A stretch of DNA of 50,086 nucleotides from Eubacterium sp. Its GTDB lineage: Bacteria > Bacillota > Clostridia > Oscillospirales > Acutalibacteraceae. The stretch lies in contig JAFSTE010000007.1 of assembly GCA_017450645.1 (NCBI GenBank), positions 1-50,086 on the forward strand. Direction: 5' to 3'. Positions 16,364-25,029 of the stretch are shown piece after piece. Made by a program: the position numbers and the translations under genes. The notes beneath the pieces were generated by a model that did no database searches, was not told where the DNA came from, and worked only from the letters and a program-made list of their open reading frames with translations. Position 1 is the first letter of the stretch. Every line of letters begins with the position of its first letter.

Positions 16364-18024
16364 TATTCCACAGAAATTATGTAATAGTAAATAGGTTGTT
16401 TACCGTTTACAACGCTTATTTCCATATCGTTTTTGTACTTCTTTTTAAGGCGCTCTTCAAGGCTTGCGGCAGCGTCCTCGCTGACATCCTCGCCGTAAAT
16501 AATCGTTACAAGCGAATGCTGAGAGCGCTTAAAGAGCTTATTTACCGTCTTAAACGCAATGTCCTCGCGCTCGGTGCCTACAAACGAGATTTTGCCGTTA
16601 CAAAGTCCCATAATCTCGCCCTTTTTAATCGGCTTACCGTCAATGTCGCTGTCGCGGGCTGCAAAGGTTACCTGAGCGGTTTCAACAGCCTGAGCCATCT
16701 CCATCATAGTCATCTGGTTTTCCTGAGCGTCAACGGTTTCGTCAAACGAAAGCATAGCCGAAATGCCCTGCGGGATAGTCTTAGTCGGCAGAACAACAAC
16801 CTCTCTGTCGTTTACGAGCGGGATAACCTGCTCGGCAGCCATAATAATATTTTTATTGTTAGGAAGAACGAATACAGTCTTTGCAGGCGTTTTCATAACC
16901 GCGTTCATAATGTCGTCGGTCGACGGGTTCATAGTCTGTCCGCCGCTTACGATTACATCACATCCGAGGTCGCAAAACAGCTCCTCGAGTCCCTCGCCCG
17001 CGCAAACCGCTACAAAGCCGTAATCGTTTTCGGGCTCGATAACCGTCGGCTCAACAGGCGTTTCGCCCTCTTTAACGCCAACCTCGGCGTTGCGGTGCTG
17101 ATAGCGCATATTGTCGATTTTAATGTTAATAAGCTGTCCGTATTTGAGCGCGGACTGAATAACATTACCGGGGCAGTTAGAGTGAACATGCACCTTGATA
17201 ATATTGTCGTCGTCAACCACTACGACGCAGTCGCCGATTGATTCAAGATACGCCCTGAGCTTAAGCGGGTCGGTGTGCTCGGCATCCTTTGCCTTTTCGA
17301 TAAGGAACTCCGAGCAATAGCCGAATTCGATATCGCCGCTTGCCTCAGCTACAACTGTTTTGTCCGGCGTTTCAACCGGCGTAACAGCCGAGCCCTCGAG
17401 CGGCTGGACAATAGCGTCGTGACCGAATACGCTGTTAAAGCCTTCAAAAATCAGAACAAGTCCCTGACCGCCGGCGTCAACAACGCCTGCCTTTTTAAGA
17501 ACGGGGAGCTGTTCGGGAGTTTTCTGCAGCGCCTCCCTTGCAGCCTGAAGCGCCGCAAAGCAGACCTCAATCGGGTCGTCGTTAAGCTCCGCCATCTTTT
17601 CGGCAGCCTCGGCAGCCTTACGGATAACGGTGAGGATTGTACCCTCGGTCGGCTTCATAACAGCCTTATACGCGGACTCCGTACCCATACGAAAAGCCCT
17701 TGCAACATCGTGGCCGTCAGCTGCTTCCAAATCTTTGAAAGCCTTAGAAAAGCCGCGGAAAATAAGCGAGAGAATAACGCCCGAGTTACCTCTTGCGCCC
17801 CTTAAAAGCGCGGAGGCACAGCGCCTTGAAACCTCGTCAATAGTAGCGTCGTCGGGAATATTTTTAACCTCTTTAGACGCTGCCGAAATAGTCATCGACA
17901 TATTAGTTCCCGTATCGCCGTCGGGCACCGGGAAGATATTTAAAGCGTCAACCGCCTGTCTTGAATTCGAGATATTATTCGCGGCGGAAATAATTCCGTC
18001 GCGGAACATTATTCCAGTAATCAT
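16363..18024 (-). CDS. fakA: Fatty acid kinase FakA / DAK2-domain protein (YloV)
   Basis: 553 residues. The N-terminal DhaL (DAK2) nucleotide-binding domain begins 'NIFPVPDGDTGTNMSM' (about residues 29-44) with further Asp-rich and 'RGARGNSGVILS' loops. The C-terminal half resembles the FakB-associated domain of YloV. With a FakB partner such proteins phosphorylate exogenous fatty acids. The asp23-fakA-recG order is conserved in Firmicutes (yloU-yloV-recG). No FakB is in this window. GGAGG lies 10 bases before the ATG. Confidence 0.9.
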   Translation of the reverse strand: MITGIMFRDGIISAANNISNSRQAVDALNIFPVPDGDTGTNMSMTISAASKEVKNIPDDATIDEVSRRCASALLRGARGNSGVILSLIFRGFSKAFKDLEAADGHDVARAFRMGTESAYKAVMKPTEGTILTVIRKAAEAAEKMAELNDDPIEVCFAALQAAREALQKTPEQLPVLKKAGVVDAGGQGLVLIFEGFNSVFGHDAIVQPLEGSAVTPVETPDKTVVAEASGDIEFGYCSEFLIEKAKDAEHTDPLKLRAYLESIGDCVVVVDDDNIIKVHVHSNCPGNVIQSALKYGQLINIKIDNMRYQHRNAEVGVKEGETPVEPTVIEPENDYGFVAVCAGEGLEELFCDLGCDVIVSGGQTMNPSTDDIMNAVMKTPAKTVFVLPNNKNIIMAAEQVIPLVNDREVVVLPTKTIPQGISAMLSFDETVDAQENQMTMMEMAQAVETAQVTFAARDSDIDGKPIKKGEIMGLCNGKISFVGTEREDIAFKTVNKLFKRSQHSLVTIIYGEDVSEDAAASLEERLKKKYKNDMEISVVNGKQPIYYYIISVE

Positions 18025-18051
18025 ATATTAAATTCCTCCGAAGGATATTGC

Positions 18052-18408
18052 TTAGTTAAGCGCGTCTACATGAACATTAACCTGCGAAACCTTAAGGTCC
18101 GTTGCGCTTTCGACAGTGTATCTTACCTTATTTACAATACTGTCGGTAATGGTGTTGATATTTACGCCGTAGCTTACCGCAATATGAAGGTCTATTACGA
18201 GCGCACCGTTAACGCTTTTAACAATTACGCCCTGGTTTGAATTATCAACATCCACCTTGTTTTTAATAACTGTCTTAAGCGCATGGAACGGGTTTGGGTT
18301 TACCATTCTTGTAACGCCGAAGCAGCTTTGCGCAGCGTTGCCGACAAGATGCGCAAAATAGTTGTTAGTAATCTCGATGTAACCGTTAGGATTTTCAAAC
18401 TTAATCAT
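18052..18408 (-). CDS. Asp23/Gls24 family envelope-stress protein (YloU-like)
   Basis: 118 residues matching the Asp23 domain (GYIEITNNYFAHLVGNAA..., 'LHIAVSYGVNINTI', 'VNVHVDAL' at the end). The family is often membrane associated through partners and linked to envelope homeostasis. Its placement right before fakA is the conserved yloU-yloV pair. AAGGAGG precedes the ATG. Confidence 0.9.
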   Translation of the reverse strand: MIKFENPNGYIEITNNYFAHLVGNAAQSCFGVTRMVNPNPFHALKTVIKNKVDVDNSNQGVIVKSVNGALVIDLHIAVSYGVNINTITDSIVNKVRYTVESATDLKVSQVNVHVDALN

Positions 18409-18435
18409 AGTGTCCTCCTTATAGTAAAAAGTAGG

Positions 18436-19932
18436 TTAGTTAAAATACCAGTCTTCAATATTAGAAAAATAATTATCGGCGTAGCCCTGCATATCGCCCT
18501 GCATAGACTTAGTGTAGCAAATCATACCCTGTCTGTAAACAAGCGGTATAAAAGGCATTTCCTGAGTAAACGACAGTACGAAGCTGCCTATTTCGCCCTC
18601 TCTGAAAAGGAAGTTGCGATACGCCCTTGCGGTTTTCGACTTAGAAGTGTTAATACCGTAACGCGTAGCGCCGCTACCTGAGAAAAAGCTCAGCATATTC
18701 ATGTCGTTAGGGATTTTCGTTTCGCCGATATATAAGTCAAACATTTTATGCTTAACCATATAGCGATAGGTTTTATCCTTTTCGTAATTAACCGTTACCT
18801 TAAAGCCCGCCGCTTCGAGCTGCTGCTTAATCAGCTTTGCGGCTGCGCGGCGCTTGCCGTTTTTATTAACAAGGATGTCGAGCTTTAAGTCGTCCTCGCT
18901 GTATTCGCTCTGGCTTAGCACCTGCTTTGAGGCAGCTATATCGGCAGAGGTCTGAATAATAACGGACTCCTTTCCCATATCGGAATTAGGATGAAACGGC
19001 GAGGTCGCGCTCTTAGCGTAACCGCGGTATGCGCTTTTAACAATCGTATCCCTGTCAAGCGCAAGCGAAATTGCGCGGCGCACATTTTCGTCGCTCGTAA
19101 TACCGCTGTAGTTGTTAACGCCGAGATATACGAAATTAGTAAGATTTACGGGTTTTTGAGAGCAAAGCATTTTTTCGGTGCTGTTGCTGCTCATATCGCG
19201 AAACGCATAACTTATATTGCCTATATTAATCGCGTTTTCGATAGATTCCTCGGAAGTTATATTAACAAGAACTATCTTAGTAAAATGCGGCTTGAAATCG
19301 GTACGCTTTTTGTTAACCTTAAGGTAAACCATACCGTTGCCCTTGCCGTATCTGTAGCGGCCGCTGCCTACGGGGAAGCCTTTTTTGTCAGGCTCTTTAG
19401 CGGTTATCGCAAAGGTAAGGAGCTTGTGCGCGCTTGTGTTTTTATACGCGAGCTTAAACTTAATCGCGGTAGAGCTTACGCGCTCGGCGCTGCTGATACT
19501 CTTAAGCATATTGCCCCAGTGCGGCGAGGACTTAGCCTCGTTAAACGAGCGTACAACGCTGCCTGCAGTGAGTTTAGTACCGTTTGAAAAAACAAGTCCG
19601 CTCGGGATAGTAACAACAAGCGAGGTTGAATTAGTATATTTATAACTTGTGGCGATTGACGGTTGCGCCTCAAAGCTTTCGTCGGGCGCAAAGAGCGAGT
19701 CAAACACCAGATTTTCCACAACCTGATTGTTGAGCGTTTTTGACTCAAAAGGATTGAGCGAGTCGGACTGAGAATAGCTCAGCTTAAAGCTCATTGTGTC
19801 GGTCGTACGCTCGGTGGTAGCCTCGGTAACGAGCTTATGGGCGTTATTTACGGGCGCCTTTTGTGCGCAGGCGCTCAGCACGCTCATAATTACTACCGCA
19901 AACAGTAAAACAGACAAACATTTTTTTGTCAT
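18436..19932 (-). CDS. Oligopeptide-type substrate-binding lipoprotein (SBP_bac_5)
   Basis: 498 residues with a lipoprotein signal (lipobox VLSAC, Cys22). The body is SBP family 5: 'FKLSYSQSDSLNPFESKTL' near the start, 'NVRRAISLALDRDTIVKSAY' in the middle, and a C-terminal lobe. Such proteins bind peptides or nickel for ABC import, but no permease or ATPase gene is next to it. It shares an ATGA overlap with ymdB and is followed by asp23. It may serve a transporter elsewhere or work as a sensor. Confidence 0.85.
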   Translation of the reverse strand: MTKKCLSVLLFAVVIMSVLSACAQKAPVNNAHKLVTEATTERTTDTMSFKLSYSQSDSLNPFESKTLNNQVVENLVFDSLFAPDESFEAQPSIATSYKYTNSTSLVVTIPSGLVFSNGTKLTAGSVVRSFNEAKSSPHWGNMLKSISSAERVSSTAIKFKLAYKNTSAHKLLTFAITAKEPDKKGFPVGSGRYRYGKGNGMVYLKVNKKRTDFKPHFTKIVLVNITSEESIENAINIGNISYAFRDMSSNSTEKMLCSQKPVNLTNFVYLGVNNYSGITSDENVRRAISLALDRDTIVKSAYRGYAKSATSPFHPNSDMGKESVIIQTSADIAASKQVLSQSEYSEDDLKLDILVNKNGKRRAAAKLIKQQLEAAGFKVTVNYEKDKTYRYMVKHKMFDLYIGETKIPNDMNMLSFFSGSGATRYGINTSKSKTARAYRNFLFREGEIGSFVLSFTQEMPFIPLVYRQGMICYTKSMQGDMQGYADNYFSNIEDWYFN

Positions 19933-20702
19933 CGTCTGAACCTTTCTATTTTTGAAGCCTTGCCCGTCACCTCGTCGAACTCGATAACGCAGCCCTCGAT
20001 AGTGCAGGGCCCTTCGGGATTAGTAAACCTTACGGGCAAAGCGGTTTTGAATTTTTTAATAGTAACCTCGGGGTCTACGCCGAGTACCGAATAGTACGGC
20101 CCCGTCATACCCAAATCGGTAATATACGCCGTGCCGCAAGGCAAAAGCTGTTCGTCGGATGTCTGCACATGGGTGTGCGTGCCGACAAGCGCAGTGATTT
20201 TACCGTCGAGATAAAAGCCCATCGCGCGCTTTTCGCTGCTCGCTTCGGCGTGAAAGTCAATAAACACGCTGTTGATACCGTTATCGCTTGCGTACTCTAT
20301 AATTCTGTCAGCGGCGTAAAACGGGTTCTCGATATTATCAAGATAAACCGTACCCTGCAGATTAGCAACAAGAACTCTGTACCTGCCCTTATCAATCACC
20401 GCCATACCCCTGCCGGGTGCGGTTTCGTGATAATTTTCGGGTCTGATAATAAACTCGCACTCGTCAAGATAGTCGCAGATTTCGGGGCGTCTGAGCGTAT
20501 GATTTCCGAGCGTGATTAAATCCACTCCGCTTGAGAGCAGATATTTTGCGCTTTGCGGAGTCACGCCGTTACCCTTTGCCGAGTTTTCGCCGTTTGCAAC
20601 TACTATGTCAGCGCCGTATTCGCGTTTAAGCTTAGGCAGCTCCTGCCTTAGGTATTCGCAGCCCTGGGTGGATACAACATCACCGATAAATAAAAGCTTC
20701 AT
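19929..20702 (-). CDS. ymdB: YmdB-family metallophosphoesterase
   Basis: 257 residues, the normal YmdB length. Metal-site motifs are MKLLFIGDVV (Asp8), 'VANGENSAKG', 'LGNHTLRR', 'DFHAEASSE' and 'GTHTHVQTSDE'. YmdB hydrolyses 2',3'-cyclic nucleotides and affects motility and biofilm choice in Bacillus. In that family the NHT stretch is usually NHTWD-like; here it is NHTLRR. It is the first gene of the ymdB-SBP-asp23-fakA-recG operon. Confidence 0.92.
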   Translation of the reverse strand: MKLLFIGDVVSTQGCEYLRQELPKLKREYGADIVVANGENSAKGNGVTPQSAKYLLSSGVDLITLGNHTLRRPEICDYLDECEFIIRPENYHETAPGRGMAVIDKGRYRVLVANLQGTVYLDNIENPFYAADRIIEYASDNGINSVFIDFHAEASSEKRAMGFYLDGKITALVGTHTHVQTSDEQLLPCGTAYITDLGMTGPYYSVLGVDPEVTIKKFKTALPVRFTNPEGPCTIEGCVIEFDEVTGKASKIERFRR

Positions 20703-20746
20703 TAATTACCTTTTCTATGGGCATAGCCCGGTTAATTCAAATATTT

Positions 20747-20775
20747 ATTATATAATATTACTTTTATAAAAACAA
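20747..20775 (-). promoter_or_regulatory. Promoter of the ymdB-recG operon
   Basis: TTGTTT-17 bp-TATAAT on the minus strand, about 45 bp upstream of ymdB. A small GGGC/GCCC hairpin lies in the leader. Confidence 0.7.
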
Positions 20776-20837
20776 TAGCGCAGCCTAAAGTTTATATTAT
20801 TTTAACACATTCTAAACAAAACTGTGCTAATTTTATG

Positions 20838-20866
20838 TTGAAATACGCAGTATAATGTGATAATAT
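20838..20866 (+). promoter_or_regulatory. Promoter of ilvE
   Basis: TTGAAA-17 bp-TAATAT on the plus strand, followed by AAAGGAG (20895-20901) 10 bases before the ATG. An alternative TATAAT lies inside the spacer. Confidence 0.6.
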
Positions 20867-20911
20867 AAACTATGTTAATTATGTATAACATTCTAAAGGA
20901 GATGTATTTAT

Positions 20912-21937
20912 ATGCAGAAAAAAGACATTGACTGGGGCTCGCTCGGCTTCGCTTATATGCCGACTGACTTCAGATTTGTTGCAAACTTTAAGGACGGCAA
21001 GTGGGACGACGGCGCTCTTACCGAGGACGCTACAATCACCATGACCGAGTGCGCAGGCGTTTTGCAGTATGCTCAGACCTGTTTCGAGGGACTTAAGGCT
21101 TACACCACAGAGGACGGCAAAATTGTTTGCTTCCGTCCTGACCTCAACGCTTCAAGAATGGCGGATTCCTGTCGCAGACTTGAAATGCCCGTATTCCCCG
21201 AGGATAAGTTTATCGAGGCTGTTAAAGAGGTTGTTAAGGCTAACGCAGCGTGGGTACCGCCTTACGGCAGCGGCGCTACACTTTATATCCGTCCGTTTAT
21301 GTTCGGCTCAAACGCAGTTATCGGCGTAAAGCCTGCTGACGAGTATCAGTTCAGGATTTTCGCAACACCCGTAGGTCCGTACTTCAAGGGCGGCGCTAAA
21401 CCGATTACAATCCGCGTATCCGACCTCGACAGAGCAGCGCCTCACGGCACAGGTCACATTAAGGCAGGTCTTAACTACGCTATGTCGCTTTACAATATCG
21501 TTGACGCGCACAATAACGGCTTTGACGAGAATATGTACCTTGACCCCGCTACAAGAACTAAGGTTGAGGAAACGGGCGGCGCTAACTTCCTCTTTGTAAC
21601 AAAAGACGGTAAAATCGTTACTCCTAAGAGCGATTCCATCCTTCCTTCAATCACAAGGCGTTCGCTTATGATTGTTGCAGAAAAGTACCTCGGCTTAACA
21701 GTTGAGCACAGAGAGGTTACTCTTGAAGAGGTTAAGGATATGGCTGAATGCGGACTTTGCGGAACCGCAGCCGTTATCTCACCGGTAGGCAAGATTGTAA
21801 ACCACGGCGAAGAGATTTGCTTCCCGTCGGGTATGGACGAAATGGGTCCGATTACAAAGAAGCTCTACGACACTCTTACAGGTATCCAGATGGGAACTAT
21901 CGAAGCTCCCGAGGGCTGGATTGTTGAAATCGGCTAA
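20912..21937 (+). CDS. ilvE: Branched-chain amino acid aminotransferase
   Basis: 341 residues, fold-type IV PLP enzyme. The catalytic Lys is K184 in GHIKAGLNYA. Also visible are 'YAQTCFEGLKAY', 'FRPDLNASRMADSCRRL' and 'EETGGANFLFV'. It transfers amino groups between Leu/Ile/Val and 2-oxoglutarate. It is monocistronic, between its own promoter and a strong terminator. Confidence 0.95.
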   Translation: MQKKDIDWGSLGFAYMPTDFRFVANFKDGKWDDGALTEDATITMTECAGVLQYAQTCFEGLKAYTTEDGKIVCFRPDLNASRMADSCRRLEMPVFPEDKFIEAVKEVVKANAAWVPPYGSGATLYIRPFMFGSNAVIGVKPADEYQFRIFATPVGPYFKGGAKPITIRVSDLDRAAPHGTGHIKAGLNYAMSLYNIVDAHNNGFDENMYLDPATRTKVEETGGANFLFVTKDGKIVTPKSDSILPSITRRSLMIVAEKYLGLTVEHREVTLEEVKDMAECGLCGTAAVISPVGKIVNHGEEICFPSGMDEMGPITKKLYDTLTGIQMGTIEAPEGWIVEIG

Positions 21938-21950
21938 TACAGATAAGATT

Positions 21951-21983
21951 AAAAGCTTCCGACTGCCTGGTCGGAAGCTTTTT
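21951..21983. terminator. Bidirectional terminator between ilvE and the MATE gene
   Basis: AAAAGCTTCCGAC / GTCGGAAGCTTTT inverted repeat with a 6-base loop. It is followed by short TTCAG direct repeats (21984-22010) that appear to be intergenic filler. Confidence 0.9.
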
Positions 21984-22002
21984 AGTTTTCAGTGTTCAGT
22001 TT

Positions 22003-23373
22003 TCAGTTATCGGTTTCGGCGAGGTCGGGGTTTTGTGCAAGCTTTTTGAACTTGCGGTGCTTAGACAGATAAATCAACGCAAGCGGTATGTCCGCAAGCA
22101 ACCACGCTGCCGGTGCGGCGTAACAAACCGCGTCAAATCCTATAACAGGCGTCAACACAAACGCGATGAGCAGTCTGCCGAAAAGCTCACCCGCGCCGGC
22201 TATCATATTGGCATAAGTAAAGCCGAGTCCCTGAAGCGTGTTACGCAGCACAAACAGCACAGCAACAAGGCTGTAGCACTGACAAATCGCAAGGATATAA
22301 TGATGCGCGGCGTCCATAATTTCGGGGTTTTTCTCCGTCATAAACAGCGACACCATCGGCGTGCTGATAAAGTACAGCGTAATGCTCATAATTACCGACA
22401 CAAGCAGGTCGAGCAAAAAGATTTTTCGTACCGATTTTATGATTCGTTCGTAGTTTTTAGCGCCGTAATTCTGGCCTACAAAGGTCTGCGTGGCAACGCC
22501 GAGTCCCGACATAGGAAGATTAGTAAGATTTTCTACCCTGCCCGCCGCGGTGAAGCCCGCGATTACATTAGGTCCGAAGGAGTTGACCGCGCTTTGAAGG
22601 CACATCGAGCCGACCGAGGTAATAGTAAACTGTAACGATACGGGAATTCCGAGCCTGATTTGTTCAAACGCGATTTTGGGATTAAGCTTAAAGTCGCTCT
22701 TTTTAAGCTGAACATATCCGTTAAACTTAATGATATATATGCCCGTAAGCGTTGCGGCAGTAAAGTGAGAGATAAGGGTCGCAACCGCGGCGCCCTCAAC
22801 GCCCCAGCCGAACTGCTTAACAAAAAGCAGGTCAAGACAGAAGTTTACAAACACGCTTACGGTAAAGAAATACAGCGGTTTTTTACTTTCGCCGAGCGCT
22901 CTTGAAATCGCGGTAAAGTTATTAGAAAGCATCTGAAACGGGACGCCGAAATACAAAATATTTACATACTTCGCCGACAGGTCGATAATCTCACTCGGCG
23001 TTCCGATAAGCTTAAGCAGCGGAGTCGAAAGCAAATGCGCCGTAACTACGATAACAAGACCGATTAAAAACGCTACGGTAACGCTGCTTCCCGCGTACTT
23101 AGCCACCTTGTTTTTATCCTGCGCGCCGAAGGCGTGAGCGACGGGGATTGTAAAGCCGCTCGTAAGTCCGAGCGCCGCGCCGATAATAAACGAGTTAATA
23201 GCACCCACATTGCCTACAGCTGCAAGCGCGTCGGTGCTGACATAACGACCTACTATTATATTGTCAACAAGTGTGTAATTGTACTGCAAAAGCGATGAAA
23301 GCATTATCGGCAGCGCAAATAATATTATGCTTTTTATCGGGCTGCCCTGCAGCATATCGGTGCGTTTTTTCAT
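22003..23373 (-). CDS. MATE family multidrug/cation exporter
   Basis: 456 residues with about twelve hydrophobic helices in two related halves. Typical MATE features are 'FALPIMLSSLLQYNYTLVDN' near the start and 'GFTIPVAHAFGAQDK' in the first half. It is an H+ or Na+-coupled exporter of the MepA/DinF type; the substrate cannot be told. It is monocistronic, with its own promoter. Confidence 0.92.
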   Translation of the reverse strand: MKKRTDMLQGSPIKSIILFALPIMLSSLLQYNYTLVDNIIVGRYVSTDALAAVGNVGAINSFIIGAALGLTSGFTIPVAHAFGAQDKNKVAKYAGSSVTVAFLIGLVIVVTAHLLSTPLLKLIGTPSEIIDLSAKYVNILYFGVPFQMLSNNFTAISRALGESKKPLYFFTVSVFVNFCLDLLFVKQFGWGVEGAAVATLISHFTAATLTGIYIIKFNGYVQLKKSDFKLNPKIAFEQIRLGIPVSLQFTITSVGSMCLQSAVNSFGPNVIAGFTAAGRVENLTNLPMSGLGVATQTFVGQNYGAKNYERIIKSVRKIFLLDLLVSVIMSITLYFISTPMVSLFMTEKNPEIMDAAHHYILAICQCYSLVAVLFVLRNTLQGLGFTYANMIAGAGELFGRLLIAFVLTPVIGFDAVCYAAPAAWLLADIPLALIYLSKHRKFKKLAQNPDLAETDN

Positions 23374-23407
23374 TAAACAATGTTCCCCGATTGTATAAAT
23401 TATAAGT

Positions 23408-23435
23408 ATTATACACCAAATAGTATATATTTCAA
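23408..23435 (-). promoter_or_regulatory. Promoter of the MATE gene
   Basis: TTGAAA-16 bp-TATAAT on the minus strand, about 35 bp before the ATG. Confidence 0.7.
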
Positions 23436-23444
23436 GCCCTAAAA

Positions 23445-23477
23445 TAAAAAATCCGCAACTCGAAAGAGCTGCGGATT
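23445..23477 (-). terminator. Terminator of the DUF3048 lipoprotein gene
   Basis: AATCCGCA/TGCGGATT hairpin followed on the minus strand by TTTTTTATTTT. Confidence 0.85.
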
Positions 23478-23481
23478 AGTT

Positions 23482-24534
23482 TTATTCAAATCTTACCTTG
23501 CCTTCGTGGTTAGACGAAGCGAGCGCGATATACGACTTACCGGGGTTGAGGTTAAGCGTTTTGCCCTCGGTATCGGTAAATACGAACTTGCCGTCCTTAA
23601 CTTCCCATCTGAATTCCTTAATCTTGCCGCAGGATGCGTAATAGCCCTTGCCGCCCTTATACTGGTAGTTAAGATAAGTGGTTGTAGCGCCCTTGTACGG
23701 AACGGTGATGTACTTTGTTTCGTCCATAAGAACTATAATGTTCTTAAACTTAACATCCGTTCTCCAGTCCTGGGTGTGATACTTTTTATCCTTTTTGCTG
23801 TAGGTGAACTTTCTTGTGTCGGTTCTGTTAGAGAAAGTAACCTTAACAGTGTTGGCCTCGGTCTTGCTCGGCCACTTCGCGGAGTCGTTAAACGAAAGAG
23901 TCGAAGCGATATTTTCGTCAATCTTTCTTCTGTAGCCCTTCTTCTTAATAGCGCTGAAGACCTTGTCGCCGTTAACAATACCTCTGTGCTCGAGCGATAC
24001 GCTCCTCGTGTAATCTCTGCCGAAAAGCTCGCCGCCCTTCATACCGTCAAGGTCGTCAACATTGTACTTTTTAATAGTAGCATAGCCGCCGGTGTAGCCC
24101 GGTCTGTCGTGGCTTCCGCCCCAGTGGATGTAGATTGCGTCGAACATCTTTGCAAATCTTACATACGACGGACGCGCCGAACGAGTAGGACCAACCTTGT
24201 CGGGTACCTTTTTGTAGTCGGCATAGAGCCAGAGCATACGGCTGATACCGCCTTCAACCTCGCCCTCCATAATAATATCGGAGCTGCCGATTGCCCACTG
24301 AGGACGCGCAGGTGAAAGGTTTTCTACAACAATTGCAACAGGTCTTTTGCCAACCGCGCCTTCCCTGAAATTAGTCTTACCGGTAAGCGGATTTTTAGGC
24401 TCCGGCTTTTCGGTAGTGGTTTCGGTAGTTGTAGTAGCTGTTGTGGTTTCTGTAGTCGGCTCCTCAGCCTTGGAGCAGCCAAAAAGCGTAAACACAATTA
24501 CAAGTGTTAAAATTAAAGCAAATAATTTTTTCAT
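23482..24534 (-). CDS. DUF3048 (YerB-like) lipoprotein
   Basis: 350 residues from the ATG behind AAAGGAG. Lipoprotein signal with lipobox LFGC (Cys20), then a Thr-rich linker (about 25-45). The DUF3048 body follows: 'RPVAIVVENLSPARPQWAI', 'EGEVEGGISRMLWLYAD', 'VGPTRSARPSYVRFA' and 'HWGGSHDRPG'. The family is widespread in Gram-positive bacteria, lies at the outer face of the membrane and has no settled enzymatic role. Confidence 0.9.
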   Translation of the reverse strand: MKKLFALILTLVIVFTLFGCSKAEEPTTETTTATTTTETTTEKPEPKNPLTGKTNFREGAVGKRPVAIVVENLSPARPQWAIGSSDIIMEGEVEGGISRMLWLYADYKKVPDKVGPTRSARPSYVRFAKMFDAIYIHWGGSHDRPGYTGGYATIKKYNVDDLDGMKGGELFGRDYTRSVSLEHRGIVNGDKVFSAIKKKGYRRKIDENIASTLSFNDSAKWPSKTEANTVKVTFSNRTDTRKFTYSKKDKKYHTQDWRTDVKFKNIIVLMDETKYITVPYKGATTTYLNYQYKGGKGYYASCGKIKEFRWEVKDGKFVFTDTEGKTLNLNPGKSYIALASSNHEGKVRFE

Positions 24535-24562
24535 CACTAAGTCTCCTTTACAATACTTAAAT

Positions 24563-24591
24563 AATATACCATATATCGTTATTCTTTTCAA
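24563..24591 (-). promoter_or_regulatory. Promoter of the DUF3048 gene
   Basis: TTGAAA-17 bp-TATATT on the minus strand. Confidence 0.75.
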
Positions 24592-24613
24592 GCGTTACAC
24601 AAAATAAAGTTTA

Positions 24614-24850
24614 ATATAATTCTTTAGGCAAATAAAAAATGTGCAGAATTTCGCATTTTTCGAGTGGGAGCTGTACGCGGTACCGCCCCCGAGAAAAAGG
24701 CGAAAAACGCAAAATCGATGTAGGCTCAATGCCTGCAGTGATTTTAGAACAGCCAAAAGTGGTGCAAATCAAAAAAATCTTTAGCTTTTTAGCAAAAGCA
24801 CTTCTCATTTGCAAAAAAATATTGTTTTTGCGTGTTTATGCCTTTTTTTA
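24614..24850 (+). ncRNA. Candidate structured non-coding RNA
   Basis: No gene fits 24535-25029. The stretch holds a TATAAT box (24614-24619) and three hairpins. The first is TTTTTC/GAAAAA around the palindrome CGGTACCG (24656-24698). The second is AAAATC-TGTAGGC/GCCTGCA-GATTTT (24711-24745). The third is GCAAAAA/TTTTTGC (24811-24831), followed by a run of seven T (24843-24849). This order is what a small RNA with its own terminator would show. Strand and function are uncertain. Confidence 0.3.
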
Positions 24851-24859
24851 TTGCCTAAA

Positions 24860-24881
24860 TTTAATGTTCGTTTAATGTTCG
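24860..24881 (+). promoter_or_regulatory. Tandem 11-bp operator upstream of the response regulator
   Basis: Two perfect copies of TTTAATGTTCG in direct tandem. The arrangement is typical of OmpR/PhoB-family dimer sites. A TATCTT box lies 10 bases after the second TTTAAT. A near-identical site precedes the gene at 27084. Confidence 0.6.
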
Positions 24882-24942
24882 CGGATTATCTTTTAGACAA
24901 GGAAGATATTTGCCTTCCCCCAAACACTCTCCTTTCATACGG

Positions 24943-24969
24943 TAAGCCTGCGGATTTCCCGCAGGCTTA
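24943..24969 (+). other. Leader hairpin before the response regulator
   Basis: Ten-base stem AAGCCTGCGG / CCGCAGGCTT without a following T tract, in the presumed leader between the operator and a second promoter. Possible RNA-processing or attenuation element. Confidence 0.4.
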
Positions 24970-24985
24970 TTCCGTAAAAAGGGTA

Positions 24986-25014
24986 TTTACTGAAAAATAA
25001 AACTATGATATTAT
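24986..25014 (+). promoter_or_regulatory. Proximal promoter of the two-component operon
   Basis: TTTACT-17 bp-TATTAT, 15 bases before the response-regulator start. Confidence 0.6.
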
Positions 25015-25029
25015 AATTAAGGTGATTTT

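Noticed and set aside
22033-22635. Long plus-strand open frames inside the MATE, recG, GH36 and fakA genes
   Set aside because: They are antisense shadows of high-GC3 codons, without ribosome sites or family likeness, opposite well-supported genes.
24711-24745. tRNA T-arm-like sequence (GGCTCAAT, with stems)
   Set aside because: No matching acceptor, D or anticodon arms could be placed around it; it fits better as part of a long hairpin in the RNA candidate.
24943-24969. Hairpin before the response regulator as an intrinsic terminator
   Set aside because: There is no T tract after it on either strand, so it was kept only as a leader hairpin.
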